Shown here one piece after another: positions 34,095-46,605 of a DNA stretch of 64,000 nucleotides (position 1 is its first letter; each line of letters starts with the position of its first letter). The position numbers and the translations under genes were made by a program. The DNA comes from Cudoniella acicularis (Eukaryota; Ascomycota; Leotiomycetes; Helotiales; Helotiaceae), in NCBI GenBank assembly GCA_013054445.1, contig JAAMPI010000046.1, forward strand, positions 1-64,000. The letters run 5' to 3'. The notes below the pieces were generated by a model that had not been told where the DNA came from, ran no database searches, and worked only from the letters and a program-made list of their open reading frames with translations.

Positions 34095-36078
34095 ATGCTC
34101 AAATCATTGGCAGCCTCACTTGCTCTGGCGTCAGTCTCTTTTGCAGCAGAAATCGTTTTCGATTGGAGCATTGGCTGGGTATCAGCTGCACCCGACGGTG
34201 TTTCGAGGCAAGTAATTGGCATCAATGGCCAATGGCCTCTTCCACTTATCGAGGGGACTGTTGGAGACACAATCACCATACATGTTACCAACAATCTCGG
34301 AACACAAACAACTGGACTTCACTTCCATGGACTCAGCCAGTTCGGATCTCAGGTCATGGATGGACCCTCGGGCGTGACACAGTGCCCGATTCCTCCAGGA
34401 TCTCAGTTCACCTACAGTTTTCAGGCATGATTATCCTCATTTCCTGAAGACGAAGCTGACTTTGGTAATAGCTCGATGCACCAGGTTCTTATTGGTATCA
34501 TTCCCATAACGGTGGCCAATACCCAGATGGCTTGAGAGGTATGTTGTTCGAATCATCTCAGATTCACCTATTCCAACTTCTGGAAGCGTTTAAAAAAAAT
34601 GGATACTGACCATTTCAGGGCCACTGATTGTGCACGATCCAGAAGATCCTTACGCAGGCCAATACGATGAGGAAGTGTTACTTACCACTTCCGACTGGTA
34701 TCACAGCCAAGTCCCAGATCTCATCACTCAATTGCTCAGCACTTCGAACACCAAATTTCTTCCACCAATTCCAGATGCAATCCTGCTTAACGACACCAAT
34801 CAAGGAAAGTTCCACTTTACCCCAGGAAAGACCTACAAAATCAGATTCATCGGCATGGCTGCATTTGCCTCAACCTTCTTCAACCTTCAAGGTCACACCA
34901 TGACGGTGATCGAAGTGGATGGGACCTATGTTGAAAAACAAGAAACCGACTTCATTCGGGTTGCTCCTGCTCAGCGATATACAGTTCTGGTTACCGCTCT
35001 ACCAACCGCTGAGAAAAATTACGCTTTTATTGCCGCTCTTGATGTCAACCGGGATTTTGCTCATGATCCAACACCCGTCTTTCCATTGAATATCACCGGG
35101 TACATTATCTACGATGAATCGCAAGCATATCCCCTTCCTTACACAGTGGACCAATTCCTACCTGTTGAAGATCTCAGCTTGGCATCTCTTGAGACCCCAG
35201 CACTGCTTCCCCCACCCACAAGACCCATCCAATTGGATTTCACATTCGGCTTTGATGCTCAGGGAATTCCTCGGTTTGTATTTCCTACCCCACAATTTTA
35301 GTACCGTCGAAGCTAATCTCTTCCCAGGACATTCTTCAATAACATCACCTACGTAGAGCAAAAGGTCCCCTCCCTCTTCACAGCCTTCTCAACCGGCACC
35401 GACAACGACAACCCCACCATCTACGGAACCGTCAACCCATTCGTCGCTCACCGCGGAGACATCGTCCAAATCGTAATCAACAACGGCGATGCTGGCATCC
35501 ACCCTTTTCACCTCCACGGCCACCAATTCCAAATTGTCGCCAAAGGGGAATCAAACTCCGGTCCATTCAACGGCGACGGCAGCAACTTCCCCGCTAATCC
35601 CGTTCGAAGGGATACCGTGGCCGTAAATGCGAACAGCTATGCCGTTCTAAGATTCAGCGCCGACAATCCGGGTGTCTGGCTTTTCCATTGTCACATCGAA
35701 TGGCATGTCATTATGGGATTGATGGCGACCATTATTGAGATACCCGAGGAACTGCGTGGATTGGCGATCCCGGCTGATCATCAGGCGGTATGTGATGTCC
35801 AGAGTATTCCCACCGCTGGGAACGCGGCTGGAAATACAAACAACTTCTTGGATATGACGGGTGCCAATATTACACCCAAGGTTCCAGATCAGGGGTAAGC
35901 TTCCTTCTTCTCTTGATATTTGAATTTTGCTAACTTCTCTCTTTTCTGCAGCGCAACCTTCCAGTCGGGATGTGCAACAACCAAAACCTGTGAAAAGAGG
36001 GCTACCCGCCGCTCTCAGCGCAACAGGATCTCTCAGCGTGTCCCTGTAGGACATAATGAATATGCAGAAACTTTTTAA
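34095..36078 (+). CDS. Secreted multicopper oxidase, Fet3/laccase-like
   Basis: Exons 34095-34424, 34472-34538, 34619-35273, 35328-35894 and 35952-36078 encode 581 residues. Intron 1 (47 nt) starts GC rather than GT. The join FTYSFQ to [16 protein letters not shown] makes that choice compelling. Residues 1-18 form a signal peptide. All four copper-ligand blocks are present: [33 protein letters not shown] and [12 protein letters not shown]. The N-terminal region ([24 protein letters not shown]) resembles Fet3 ferroxidases more than classical ascomycete laccases. However, the C-terminus ([13 protein letters not shown]...) is short and polar and lacks the Fet3 transmembrane anchor, and no FTR1 iron permease is adjacent. 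The enzyme should oxidise phenols or Fe(II) outside the cell. Which substrate is open. Confidence 0.9.
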
Positions 36079-38039
36079 TCGGAGATTTGCACCAAAACAT
36101 GACCACGGCGTTTTTACTTATTTTCGACATGACATGACGGCGTTCTTTCATTTGTTTGCATGCTATGGTTGCATCATGCATATTGATATCCCCGGTCATT
36201 GGTTGGTTGGCTTGACAATGCATTTAAGTTGGCGGCTTGATACCATGGGTGTTACTCATAAGGACTCTTCGTCCTTTTTATGTTTGAGAGGTGCATAGGT
36301 GTTAATGATACTCTTTTGATTTTAGCTTTGGAAGTTGGCATAATGCATCATGCTTAGTAACGATTTCACGACACGAATGGCGATGATTGATTTTAATAGA
36401 CTTATAAGTTAGAATTTAAGAAAACTTGCTTGATACCTTTTTCTGACAGATACGTGACACTTCTAGATATAAACTCACTTCGTGAGTCGCTGTGGCGAAG
36501 ACTTAAATCCCCTCAGAACACTGCAAGAACCCAGGATGTTTTGCCCTAGATTCCTTCAAATTCGTCTCAAATGCAATCGTCTTCCTATCAAACTTATTAG
36601 ACAACCTTTCATATTTGTAGCTTGCCCAAATGTTGTGATTCTTTCAAGTGTCACGAACGACAACTTTTGCGAACGAAAAGGGGTAAACTCGCTTAACACA
36701 GGAGTCACTTCCCTAAAATATTACAGTGTGCAAGGCCTGTAATTTAGCGCTTACCAGCTGCGAAGTGCCGCAACATTTCCTTTTCACAATAAGTGCCCCC
36801 TGGATTCGATTATTTTACGATGAAATAAATGCCAATGAAAGAATTGTTTAACGCGCAAATATTTGCTGACATTGTGCGATATTTTAATCGTCTTTGTGAG
36901 CGTAAGGTGTGCGGAGTGGTGCCTGGAGTTTGGTGATTGTTCGCTATGGATTTTACAGTTCGGGGCAGTGGCGCGACCTTCACACAGAACACTTCAAGGA
37001 TCAAGGAATATGATCAGACAATAAATCATTGAATGCATACAATCTCAGCACGAAGTTATATTTCTGTCTCCTGGCCATCGAATGTCAATTTTAAATTTGT
37101 GGTGATTTAATTCTTTTGAAATGTTATGTTTTCAGTGATATGCTGAAGCGGAACCCAGATGACGGGGACTGTTCAGGGCCTCGCCTCGTTGCCCTGTAAG
37201 TTAGCTCTTGAAGAGATGCCGCACTCTCTCCCTTTTATTTTCATAACAATTCCGGTTTAAATAACTTATAGGCGAAAAACTGACTACCAGATATCTGCTT
37301 TGCGTGCACGGTTCCGCATTGGCTTTACAATATAGTTGTATTTTATTTGATGCGCGTCGACTAAATAATCATCGGGCGGACGACCTAGTTTCTGATATCT
37401 AACAGCAGTTAGCCTAAACATCACTACACTCCAAGTAAATGATACCTGGTTAACATTATGTTTACGTAAAGGCCAAAATAACGAACGTCTTCTGCTCCAT
37501 GTTGTCTCAGTCATTGACCCAGAACTTGAATTTGTAGTTTTTACACTGTTTTCTGTAGGGTCATAAAGCACTGTGAAAATTCGTTCCGTGGGGATCACCC
37601 CGCTAAAACTTCAGCACCTGAAGCGCTGTACGTTCTCTAAATGTCGCAATCTTTGCCCAACAATTCATCCTTAGGTATATCACGATAAAGTACATTGTTT
37701 ATGACGAATTTCTCCCACGTTAAAATACCCCTTGCTTGTTACATGAATAGTGCTTGAGTACGTAGTTAATGCGCGGAAAATAATGCTGGCTATGGAATCT
37801 TGCAATTTGCGGTCACATAACTATACACCGGCAACACTTCAAAATAAGTAAATAACCTTGAGTTATGCGCCTCGGGGGGAGAACTTACACTTCACAAAAG
37901 AAATCAAAGTCTGTTTTCTCAACAGCAATAGTATTGAATTTTATGTAATCGCCCTCATCCATTAAATTGCTGTCGAGGGACTTTTAGAGTCTAGCGTATG
38001 TTCAAAAAGCATAATCCTATTATGTTCTACAGAGACCAC
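36079..38039. other. Long intergenic region, no gene
   Basis: About 2 kb of AT-leaning sequence with only scattered short ORFs without starts, families or plausible introns. No tRNA or clear transposon signature is seen. Confidence 0.5.
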
Positions 38040-38386
38040 GGGAGGCTGGAGACTCGCTAGAAAAAGTCCTACGCGGGCCGGGAAGGCCGAAGAAGGGACC
38101 AAAAAGCGGTACAAACAGACCAATTCGAGATATGCTTGCGTCCTTTGAGGAGTAGAGGCTGGTAGAGAAACTAGCTCGGTACGATAGGCTGCGAGGGGAC
38201 TAGCTGGAGTTACGAGAGAAGGCAGGCACTTAGGTTTTTATCTATTATCCAGTTTCCTAAGGGTATAGAAAGAACTATAGGTTTACTAGCTACCGATGGG
38301 CGCTAGCTTTATCCTATATATAGAGGTTCCGCATGGCCAAAAAAGGCCGCATCGGTGTAAGAATAATAATAATAATAATAATTATG
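38040..38386 (+). mobile_element. RIP-degraded transposon tail ending in (AAT)n
   Basis: This short patch is rich in TAG/CTAG words like those in the island at 14.9-21.6 kb. It ends in AATAATAATAATAATAATAAT (38363-38383). A simple A-rich repeat at the end of a degraded unit is typical of non-LTR retrotransposon 3' ends, but no coding domain can be read, so the class is inferred. Confidence 0.4.
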
Positions 38387-38587
38387 TTCTCCAATTGTTG
38401 CTACATCATTTTAATCATTGAACGATTTCTTAAGGCATTCTCAACCGATTTGATAATTCAGTTGTGTAATCAGACTGCTCAGCTTAATTATGAGTTCTTC
38501 GACTCTCGCATTATAAGATCTTACCTGAATCAACGAACTTCTTCCCTCACCTCTTGAACGCCGAATCCATATCTCTCCCAACAAAGA

Positions 38588-39490
38588 TCATGAAGGTTCC
38601 CATCGCACACCGCAGAACACAATCGAATACCCCCCTCCCAGAACACCACACATGACCAACCTGATCAGTAAAGCCATCGTAACCAACTCGTGCCTATTCT
38701 CCAAACGCTTAATACTTTCCTTAGCGACAACTGCAGCGATCTGTCTCTCGTCCTCTCCCTACATCTGGTTAGTTCTATCTCCGCAAAGCTCTCAGCCTCG
38801 TAGGGCTCGGTGAAGATAGTAACTGGAAATACAGTGTGTAGTTGCACAGGCGTAGTATGGGGTTAGCAACAGCGTATAAGTTTATCTCCTACCAGCGGCT
38901 TTCGGAGAGGGACCGCAGCGCAGCTCTGATAATTCTATACGAGGAAAGGCCTACGAAGGTACACGGCAAAGATTAATTGGCACGCAGGGAGATGAGATTT
39001 GGACGCGTTGCTGCTAGGTGATGGGTTATCTCCAGCTGAAATGCTAGATTCGGTGTTACTGCCACCTGGTCTAAACCCTGACTTCAGAGCGGCGTGTGCC
39101 ATAAATACACTAGCAAAACAGTTGATATCTATTTGAGCCTGGAACGTCGGGATTGGTGTATCAATAAACACCGTCGGATGGGAGCTGCCTGTGCATTGCC
39201 GCACGATGTTGGGGGGGGACTTCCCAGGTTCCATGAAGTGGACTTAGATATGACACATAGGGACTCAGATGGTGAGGTCCAGTCGGCACTGATTTTGTGA
39301 AATCTTTGTGTTTCGGGGGAAGGTGCAACTTCCTTGGAATATTGTTAATTGGAGAAACCATTAGACAACCATAGCTACGGGAGTGTATGCGATTCCTTCT
39401 TGCAGCTTCCGAGGATCTCGCACTAGGATCACGATATATTGGCGTTCTTCGACACAATGACCCCCATAAAAAATACTTCAATTATGCTGA
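38588..39490 (-). pseudogene. Decayed 3-ketodihydrosphingosine reductase (TSC10/KDSR-like) copy
   Basis: Across several frames the minus strand reads, in order, VSKNAN/IVILVRDPRKLQEGI, then ISADWTSPSES, NIVRQCTGSSHPTVFIDTPI and FQAQIDINCFASVFMAHAALK. It continues with QLIFAVYL, VQLHTVFPVTIFTEPYEAES, ERQIAAVVAKESIKRLE and HELVTMALLIRLVMCGVLGG. This is the layout of fungal KDSR, a short-chain reductase of sphingolipid synthesis, including its C-terminal membrane region. At least four frame changes are needed, one at a G8 run (39211-39218). The SDR active-site Tyr region is damaged. The N-terminal glycine motif is not recognisable. The functional gene presumably lies elsewhere. Confidence 0.8.
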
Positions 39491-40572
39491 GCGGCTGCTC
39501 GAAAGCGAAAATTCCCTAGCTGCAGGTGCTGATAGCGAGCGGGCAAATAGATTTCTCCGATGAGCCGGTCTTTGGGGTGGGGAGGCCGGATTGTCAGCGT
39601 CCATGTCCAGCTCGCTTACTACAGTGTATCCTTTAGTACTGGTGGTATGGTATAATCACGCCCCCTAAATGTTACGCACCACTCTGGCCCTTTCGCATTA
39701 GCAGTTTATATAAAATTTCTTGTTCGTCTGAAACTAACAAATTCGATAGCCGAAACTTTAATAACAAAATCAGGAGCTTGAAGTTCCTTTTTGTCGGATT
39801 TTTGAATACTGTGGCATTCTGATATTAGCTTGATTAACACAGTAACACAAGGGCTGAGCACGGGCGGCTAAGCCCCTACCCTGCTATCTTCGTATATGCA
39901 GGTTCGATTCATTAATAATGGATCGATGTATTAATTGGCTATTTGCAGTGGCAGTTGTGCTTTCAGAAGCACCACTCCCAGCCATTCAATCATATACCTA
40001 ATATAGATATGTATCACTCGTCATCCTTCAACGTCTGCCTACACATTCCACAATTCTCGGCCCGATATCTCTCTCCTATGCATCTAATGCTAATCCTCTG
40101 CTCAACATTATCAGCATCCCCTTACCACCTTTATTGTAACAAAGTCAATCATAGGCTTATAGACCAATTGTTTGTTTCTATACAAGAAGTAGGTGCGATA
40201 GGAGATCATCGGGAATAGAGTTGAGTGCTGACAGCAAAAATCCTCCGAACGTCTTTTAAATGGGTAGGCACTTCAACAAATCAGAGGTCTACATTACACC
40301 ACATCCTAGCCTTCCACTTTAACAAATAGGAAGGCTTCATCATACACCGCCCTCGTTGCGTTGCGGCTGAAAAATGCCTGCAATCGACCATGAATATTAC
40401 ATGCATGAAATTCCCCACATAAGGCACAGTTCACACTAGGATGGGAATGGGCGTTCTTGGAGTGCATATATAAAGGGCATTGGTCTCGTTACGGCAACTT
40501 GATTCCTAGAAAAGTTCTGTTTTATATTTGGGCTTCGTTTTATTTGCGGAGTGAGGCTCATCGAGGGGCGTC
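39491..40572. other. Intergenic region upstream of the Pth11-like gene
   Basis: No gene is supported. A stretch at 39855-39915 superficially resembles a tRNA T-arm but does not fold, and is rejected below. Confidence 0.5.
40467..40474 (+). promoter_or_regulatory. TATA box of the Pth11-like gene
   Basis: TATATAAA lies about 100 bp upstream of the start codon at 40573, a usual distance for fungal core promoters. A pyrimidine-containing leader follows. Confidence 0.55.
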
Positions 40573-41649
40573 ATGAGCGATTCAGTTAGCACGACTACTG
40601 GCGATGGTGATACAACAGTTACTAAAGGTATCAAAGTTGCAGTCTCCGCCCTGGCTGTTGTATTTGTGGTCTTGCGCTTCTACACACGTTTCTTCACCAA
40701 AGCCGGCCTTGGATGGGATGACTGGTTCATCCTGATTTCCGTCATCTCTGAAATCTTAACAATTGTATTTGTTCTATTGGGTTCGTTTACTTGGTTTGGT
40801 GTTATAATAAAACCTTCCGTACACAGAAGTGTAAAAACAGGTACTGACGAGCGCCTAGCAAATGCTGTGGACGCTGGCGGTAACTGGGTAAACTCGGATT
40901 CGGATCCTGACTATCACTATACCCCAGAGAATATTTTTCATCTCAAGCTTTTCTTCGTCGCCTCGATCCTCTACTTCACCATATCTTCTTCAGCCAAGCT
41001 ATCCATCTTGATCATGTACAACCGACTCTTTTCTGTCTCCACGACTTTTCGCTACCAAGTTTTCGTCGTCGGTGCGGTTGTTGTCGGTTTTTGGCTATCA
41101 TGCACGGTCACTACATTAACGAAGTGTATACCTATGGAATGGAGTTGGTTGAGCAACCATAACGATGCCAGATACTGTTTGAATTACAATATTTTTTGGA
41201 TGGCAAGCGGCGCTGCTGAGGCTTTCGTCGATGTTTTCATCATTGCAATTCCGGTGAGAATAGTGTTGAAATTGCAGATAAAAACGAGGACAAAGGCTTC
41301 AGTCGCAGCTGTCTTTGCCTTAGGCGCTGTGTGAGTGTTGGGTCTTGCAGCCCTTCTTGAGTCGCATTGTTCTGATTTTATCCATAGTGCCGTTATCACG
41401 GGGCTTGTGAAAACCATACTGGGATATATTCCAGGTAGCCGCATTCCTTCCTATTTAAAGACCGAGGTTTGGACGACGGTACATGTAAGCATGTCTATTG
41501 TGTGCGCTTGTCTACCAGTCTGCTGGCCCCTCATGAAGAGTATTTTCAACCCCAAGGTCGACTCCTACCTAGCGATTGAGCTAAATGGACATCGCACGCG
41601 GACGCTTGATACTGGGGGAGACATCGATCGTCCAATAGCCCTTGTATGA
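40573..41649 (+). CDS. Pth11-like integral membrane protein (fungal rhodopsin-type domain)
   Basis: Two exons, 40573-41330 and 41388-41649, encode 339 residues with a 57-nt intron. Seven hydrophobic segments are readable, starting with VAVSALAVVFVVLRFYTRFF and WFILISVISEILTIVFVLLG. The family hallmarks RFYTR, GWDDWFIL, KLSILIMYNRLF and the Cys-containing loop TKCIPMEW...CLNYNIFWMASGAAE are present. Related proteins include candidate G-protein-coupled receptors of the Pth11 class, but this one lacks the N-terminal CFEM domain and most members have no known ligand. An unusual feature is a longer charged loop (about 82-115) between helices 2 and 3. It should act in the plasma membrane. Confidence 0.85.
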
Positions 41650-42166
41650 GTGCCAAGATTCGGATTCAACAAAAGCATCTGCAGGAAGACAACAGGCTCA
41701 AACGTGGGGAGGTGGATGATAAATTGGAAATAGCCCAGCGGTGCCCCTGAAAAGGAAAAGGAAAGGGGTAGGGCAAGAGCAGGTAAACAATCTATATGAA
41801 AATCCGACTTTAGTAGACGAGGAACCAACCGTTAAGCATAGATCGTAATTCGGGAGCCTCTGAAGCTAAGTGGAGGTGAAGCGCATGCCCAACGTTACGA
41901 GTGCCAGGGAAGGGCGAGGTCCAATTTCTAATATATTTGGAGGAAAGTAAAGAGCCAACAGTAGTACAGCGAACTAGACACATTAAGTAGTTTGTCCATT
42001 GGGCTCCTTCTTTCACTCAATAATTAATATAAGTTATATATTTAACAAAAAAGCTATTCGCTTTTGCCCCTGTAGTGTACCATTAATTAGAATTGGACTG
42101 GTAACCCGGCACTCAGAAAACACCTAAACGAGTAAGCATTGAGTATTTTTTGTCTACTAATAAGAT
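41650..42166. other. Intergenic, no gene
   Basis: This is the 3' flank of the Pth11-like gene. No open frame with a plausible start is seen. Confidence 0.5.
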
Positions 42167-42443
42167 TGTTGGAGGTAAGGTGTGTATGCGGAAGAAGAGT
42201 CGACTGTTAGGTCGGGAGAGATTCAAGTATATGGAATAATAATATGATTTTGACTTAAAGACTTATCTATCTACAAAGGGGTGAGCGGACTATATATACT
42301 ACANGNATAGTTACTAGAAGCTTCTATAGCTTANAAATCAACGCTTATAAATCAAAGCTTATAAATCAAAGAACAACCTAGAAGATTCTACTAATGTTTA
42401 AACCTTAAGTTTAGAATAGTGCTTATTACCTAATAATACAACA
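42167..42443 (+). mobile_element. Probable solo LTR (Copia-like), with ambiguous bases
   Basis: The segment starts TGTTGGAGGTAAG and ends AATACAACA, giving TGTTG/CAACA inverted ends over 277 bp, a layout common in fungal Copia LTRs. It includes a TATA-like ACTATATATACT and three tandem copies of a 14-nt unit CTTATAAATCAAAG (42330-42371, the first diverged). Bases 42304, 42306 and 42334 are n. Flanking pentamers (AAGAT, ATTAT) do not match perfectly, so the insertion is not proven. Confidence 0.5.
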
Positions 42444-45400
42444 ATTATATTAAATATTCCATGAAGGGTGCAAATAGTAAGAAATCACCAAGTGAAGTGA
42501 AGTTTAGGTGTTAATTTTAAGGATTACAAAATCTATTATCTCAACTATTATGCGAGCAGTATCACGAACACGCAAAACACTCTCAAATTAGTGAATAGTC
42601 TTTTAGCGGATTTTTTAATACTTAGAGAGCCAATATAAGAGGATAAGCTCTAAAGGCAAAATCTACTTTCTTTCTCACAATGCGTCACAGTAGGAAAACT
42701 AGTTGAAGTGCTGGCGGCAACTTCTTAGTACTGAGCGCTGAACGGTGAGGGAGATACCAAAAGATGAAGTGCAGTGCGGACTTAACACATCTAAAATCTG
42801 AAATTTAGGTGACTTCGCCGCAAAACCAAGGCTTATTTTCGACTGTCATTGCCTATTCTCAACTATAACACCACCTTCTCATATAAAGAATTGTCAAGGC
42901 ATAAATGAGACTTATTATGAGAATCGACGTCAGAGCATTACCCCTCCAATACCAGTAACGGGTGACTAGGATTGTTACAACCCTAACAAACATGAAAATA
43001 ACTGCAACGGTGTCCTCCTTATATTTCCACCACTGCTTCCAAAATATCTCCCAAAATATAGTTTGAAAAGCATTTCTGGAACTTTCAGGAGGGAATCAAA
43101 CTACTAGATGAAACCAGTAAGGATCCATGAGTTCAACCATAATGCTTTCCCTATCTTCCGACCTCAAGAGTACAGGTCTTTTCGCAACCGACAATTCATT
43201 CATCAATCTTGCTAGAACCTTTCTCCATCGCTCGAAGACAACTCTTTGCTTGATCCGCGGGCATTCATCGATAAATCTCCTTTCGAAAATTCGCACGAAT
43301 GCTCACCGTGACTCCTGACAAGCTCGGAAGGATCGAAATATTTTTTCTTTCTGCGGTCATCGTTGCTACGGCGGAAAGGGAAATTTTCACCGAGGATTGT
43401 GAATTTAGGGATACTTAGGCAGTTGTGTTTATCTGGCTAGCAGAATTCCCATATTATTTGACGCAACTCGAAAGGAAGGTAGGCGAAAAGTGCGAATTCT
43501 TGTTTTTTTCATCAATGGAAATTTAGACCCGTTTTGATGGTTGTGGTAAGAGCTCGGTGTTTTTTTGTTTATCTTACTACCTTGTGATCTCCAGATTCCG
43601 AGGAGGGCATTGAAGTCTAGTCACAAAAGATAGGAGTAAAGGTTGATGATTTCGGAAGCATTTTTGTCGCGGAGCTAGAGGATTTGAGGCGCGAGAATTG
43701 AAGAGCGGATACTTGGTTTTGGAGGAGAAATTGTCATGGTTTACGGAATGTGAGAAAGCGGGTTATAAAAGCGCGCTACGGGTATCTTACCGGACATGAG
43801 AATGGCTGGACATCTCCAGTCTTTAAGCGTTTAGCTAGCAAATATCACTGCAAGATTGCTTGAAGGTGAATTAAGATATTGCGCATCATGGGTTTGTTTC
43901 GTGCCCGTCTCTAGAAAATGTCGTCGCAGCCCCCCAAAGCGCATTAAGAGGAGATAAGGTGCGAGCTACCACAGACTTTTTGTGCAAATCAAATATTGGA
44001 AACCATTTTAGCAGGATGAAAAGAAGTGTGCTACGCGTGTTCTGCCAAAAAGGAAGTCGCTCTAGCAAATTCAAAGAGCAGTCGCGACCCTTCAGCCCAC
44101 TGGATAAAAGAACAGTTAATTCAATAATTGAGAAACTCTAGAAATTCGCCATTTCCGATGCGAATCTGTCGCTTCAGAAATGCTTGAAAGGTCTTTGCAA
44201 GGTCAGCTTTGTGAAGATATTCCAAAATCAGTAAAAAAAGACAGCCAAACCCTTCATTCTTCACTTCTAATCCCACCGCCCCATATATCACCTATTTCCA
44301 TTTGCACAGCATAGTAGTTTCAAAGCTCGCAAATCCCTTGTGTCGTTAATTTGCGTGAGACTTACCTTATTTGCGGAGAAATTTGACGGAGCTCGCTTAA
44401 AAAGGGGGTACCAAGAAAAATAAATGGAAATGAAGATATTCAAGCCGCATTTGATCTATGAAGCAGAATTTAAGATTCTCATGTATATAGAGTCTTGTGT
44501 AGCTTAGTACCCCGCCTGTTGTAGTTTTTGACTTCCGGGTTTGCGTGTCCCCCGGAAATAGTTGAGAATCTGCAACTATCGCCGATCGAGGAGCATCCAA
44601 CCCCTCCTCAGTCACTATTCAATATTAAGCGAGTCTGCCTCTCTCCTCATGAAAAAAAAATTGAACGCCAAAAAAGAAGCGCATACAGAAAGCTTACCCT
44701 ACACTATGGAGAAAAAATAACAGGAGCCACCCCCAAAATAGCAAAAACTCGGATGGCACGGCGAGTTACATGCGCCGCCAACATCTTGCAAAATCCCCGT
44801 GATTAAGAATTTTTAAAGTGGTGCTAATAGGCTAGATCCGCCGATTCAGGGCTTCCGGAAAGCGTCGCTCACAAAGTGAGCGGTGCAACTTTTAAACTTT
44901 CCATCCGACTCCCCAGACCTATTAATTTGTGAGTAAAATGGCTTAATTGAATATATATGTGTGCAAGGGGGAAATGAGGGGCTTATTGGCTGCAAATTCG
45001 AGGGGCCTACTCGCTTGCGGGGGNTTTTCGGGGGAGGGGGGTGGTTATGTTGTGAGGAGGTTGATGATGGATGTGTATCGCTTCGAGCTTTGGGTGGGGC
45101 ACGTGATGATGGACTGGTAACACTTCAACGAATGAACATGATATTGCTATGATAGGTTGCAATATGGAATGATATATGATACAAGAGTTTCTTGTTATTA
45201 TTTTAAATGCCTGAGCGGTCTTCAAAACTGGTAGTTATGTACTTATTTTCAAGTGCTGCGTGCGACTTTGCGACCGAAACCGCTCGATGGTTGAAGGCAT
45301 AGTCCTCGTCCATTTCATTTTAGTGCATTATTGGTGATTTATTCTGACTATGATATTAAAGACTACGATTGATCAATCTGTAAAGAAAAGTTCTGGGACA

Positions 45401-45651
45401 TTATTTCGCTGTTTGGTAATCCTTCGCCATCAAGTGTTCTCGACTTGTACTCCGTGTCCCATAGCGCCAAAGCTGCTCTAAGCATAATCTAAGTTACCCC
45501 CAATAGCCCGAGAAGTCCTCTTGACCACTATCAGAAACCGCCTCCAGAATATGTTCGCACGCTCATATCCTCCCAAGTCCAGCGGTGAGTCGGCGACGTT
45601 TTGTTCTATGTACTGAGCGTAGGTTCAAGTTGCAGTATTTTGAAAATCTCG
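42444..45651. other. Gene-poor AT-rich region
   Basis: About 3.2 kb with no supported gene. GTCACAGTAGGA near 42684 belongs to the dispersed repeat seen at 25.8 and 31.2 kb. A 66-codon minus ORF at 43096-43296 and a 92-codon plus frame at 44528-44806 have no recognisable family. One ambiguous base is at 45024, inside a G-rich stretch. Confidence 0.5.
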
Positions 45652-46605
45652 TCACTCTCGAAAGGCCCTGGTCAGAACGACCTCTGGAACAGGCAAATCC
45701 TTTAGATCGCGATGATGGGGAAGGCCGGTAAGTTCTTTCCAATAATCCTCCAACTTCTTTTTGTACTTAGCAAACAATGCCTTGTCGTCTTCGCTAATCG
45801 TATCCAAGTCCGAGGGTTCAGAACCCAAGCCTTTTAATAGTCTATGCTCTTTCTTGGTGTTTCCGCAACAACTGTGGTCAAATACCACCGTGACTTTTCG
45901 GATGTTCGGCCAGGCGTCTTGAACTAGGGAGACGATGTGATCATTCCTGCCACCAGGCTCCTCTCCACTTCTTAATAACTCCAAGTCGAATGCTTGATGG
46001 TCAACTTGCAAATTGGCGCGCGGTTCAGAAGCCTCGGTGAGACAAGATATGAAATTGAGGGCAGCTAAACCATATTTACTGTGAACCTCGTCCACATATA
46101 TTGTGTCTATCGAGACATTAATCATCGTTCGGAAAGTGGGAATGACTTCGCGTGGTTGAAATAATCTTGTCTTTGGCAAGTCCCGCATTGGTACCATCGC
46201 GTGCAGATAGCTGGCAGCAATGTGATCCCGTAGGTATGAGTCTTGGCGATCAGGTTCAACGTCAGAGAAAGGTCCATCATCATCGGAGAACCATGGATTC
46301 TGCACCTCAAGAAGCTGGTAAACCTTCAGAGCCTCTTTTCTTGAGTCATGGCAAGTATGGAGGAGAGGAGGCTGGGGGGTAATAGGCCTAGAGTGCTTCG
46401 GGTATCCGCGAACTTGAAAAGTCCGAACCTCAATAATGCGGCCTTCTTTAAGTGCCATTTTCCAGATTTTCAACTGGAGCTCCGGGGGCAGTTCAGGGAA
46501 CAGGGTGAACTGCTGCGGAGGAACCCCTGCTGGCTGGATATCAGAGGTTGGAGACTCATGGGTGAGCTGTTGAGTAGAGGCGAGCTGCGAAGAAGATGGA
46601 GACAT
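45652..46605 (-). CDS. 2EXR-domain protein, intact copy
   Basis: A single exon encodes 317 residues. The 2EXR domain begins at about residue 33 (FTLFPELPPELQLKIWKMAL) and includes IIEVRTFQVRGYPKHSRP and LLHTCHDSRKEALKVYQLL. An acidic segment, a helical middle part with VTVVFDHSC, and a Lys/Glu-rich C-terminus ending VPEVVLTRAFRE follow. The family is expanded in Leotiomycetes and other ascomycetes, and its function is unknown. No signal peptide or membrane helix is present. It is the only one of the four copies in this window with an uninterrupted frame, and the pseudogene 0.9 kb to its right is a close paralogue. Confidence 0.9.
   Translation of the reverse strand: MSPSSSQLASTQQLTHESPTSDIQPAGVPPQQFTLFPELPPELQLKIWKMALKEGRIIEVRTFQVRGYPKHSRPITPQPPLLHTCHDSRKEALKVYQLLEVQNPWFSDDDGPFSDVEPDRQDSYLRDHIAASYLHAMVPMRDLPKTRLFQPREVIPTFRTMINVSIDTIYVDEVHSKYGLAALNFISCLTEASEPRANLQVDHQAFDLELLRSGEEPGGRNDHIVSLVQDAWPNIRKVTVVFDHSCCGNTKKEHRLLKGLGSEPSDLDTISEDDKALFAKYKKKLEDYWKELTGLPHHRDLKDLPVPEVVLTRAFRE

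Noticed and set aside
39855..39915. tRNA-like sequence with GGTTCGATTC
   Set aside because: The T-loop word is present but the T-stem cannot pair and no acceptor stem or anticodon arm can be drawn.
44528..44806. 92-codon plus-strand ORF
   Set aside because: It has a non-ATG start, no domain and no transcript signals.
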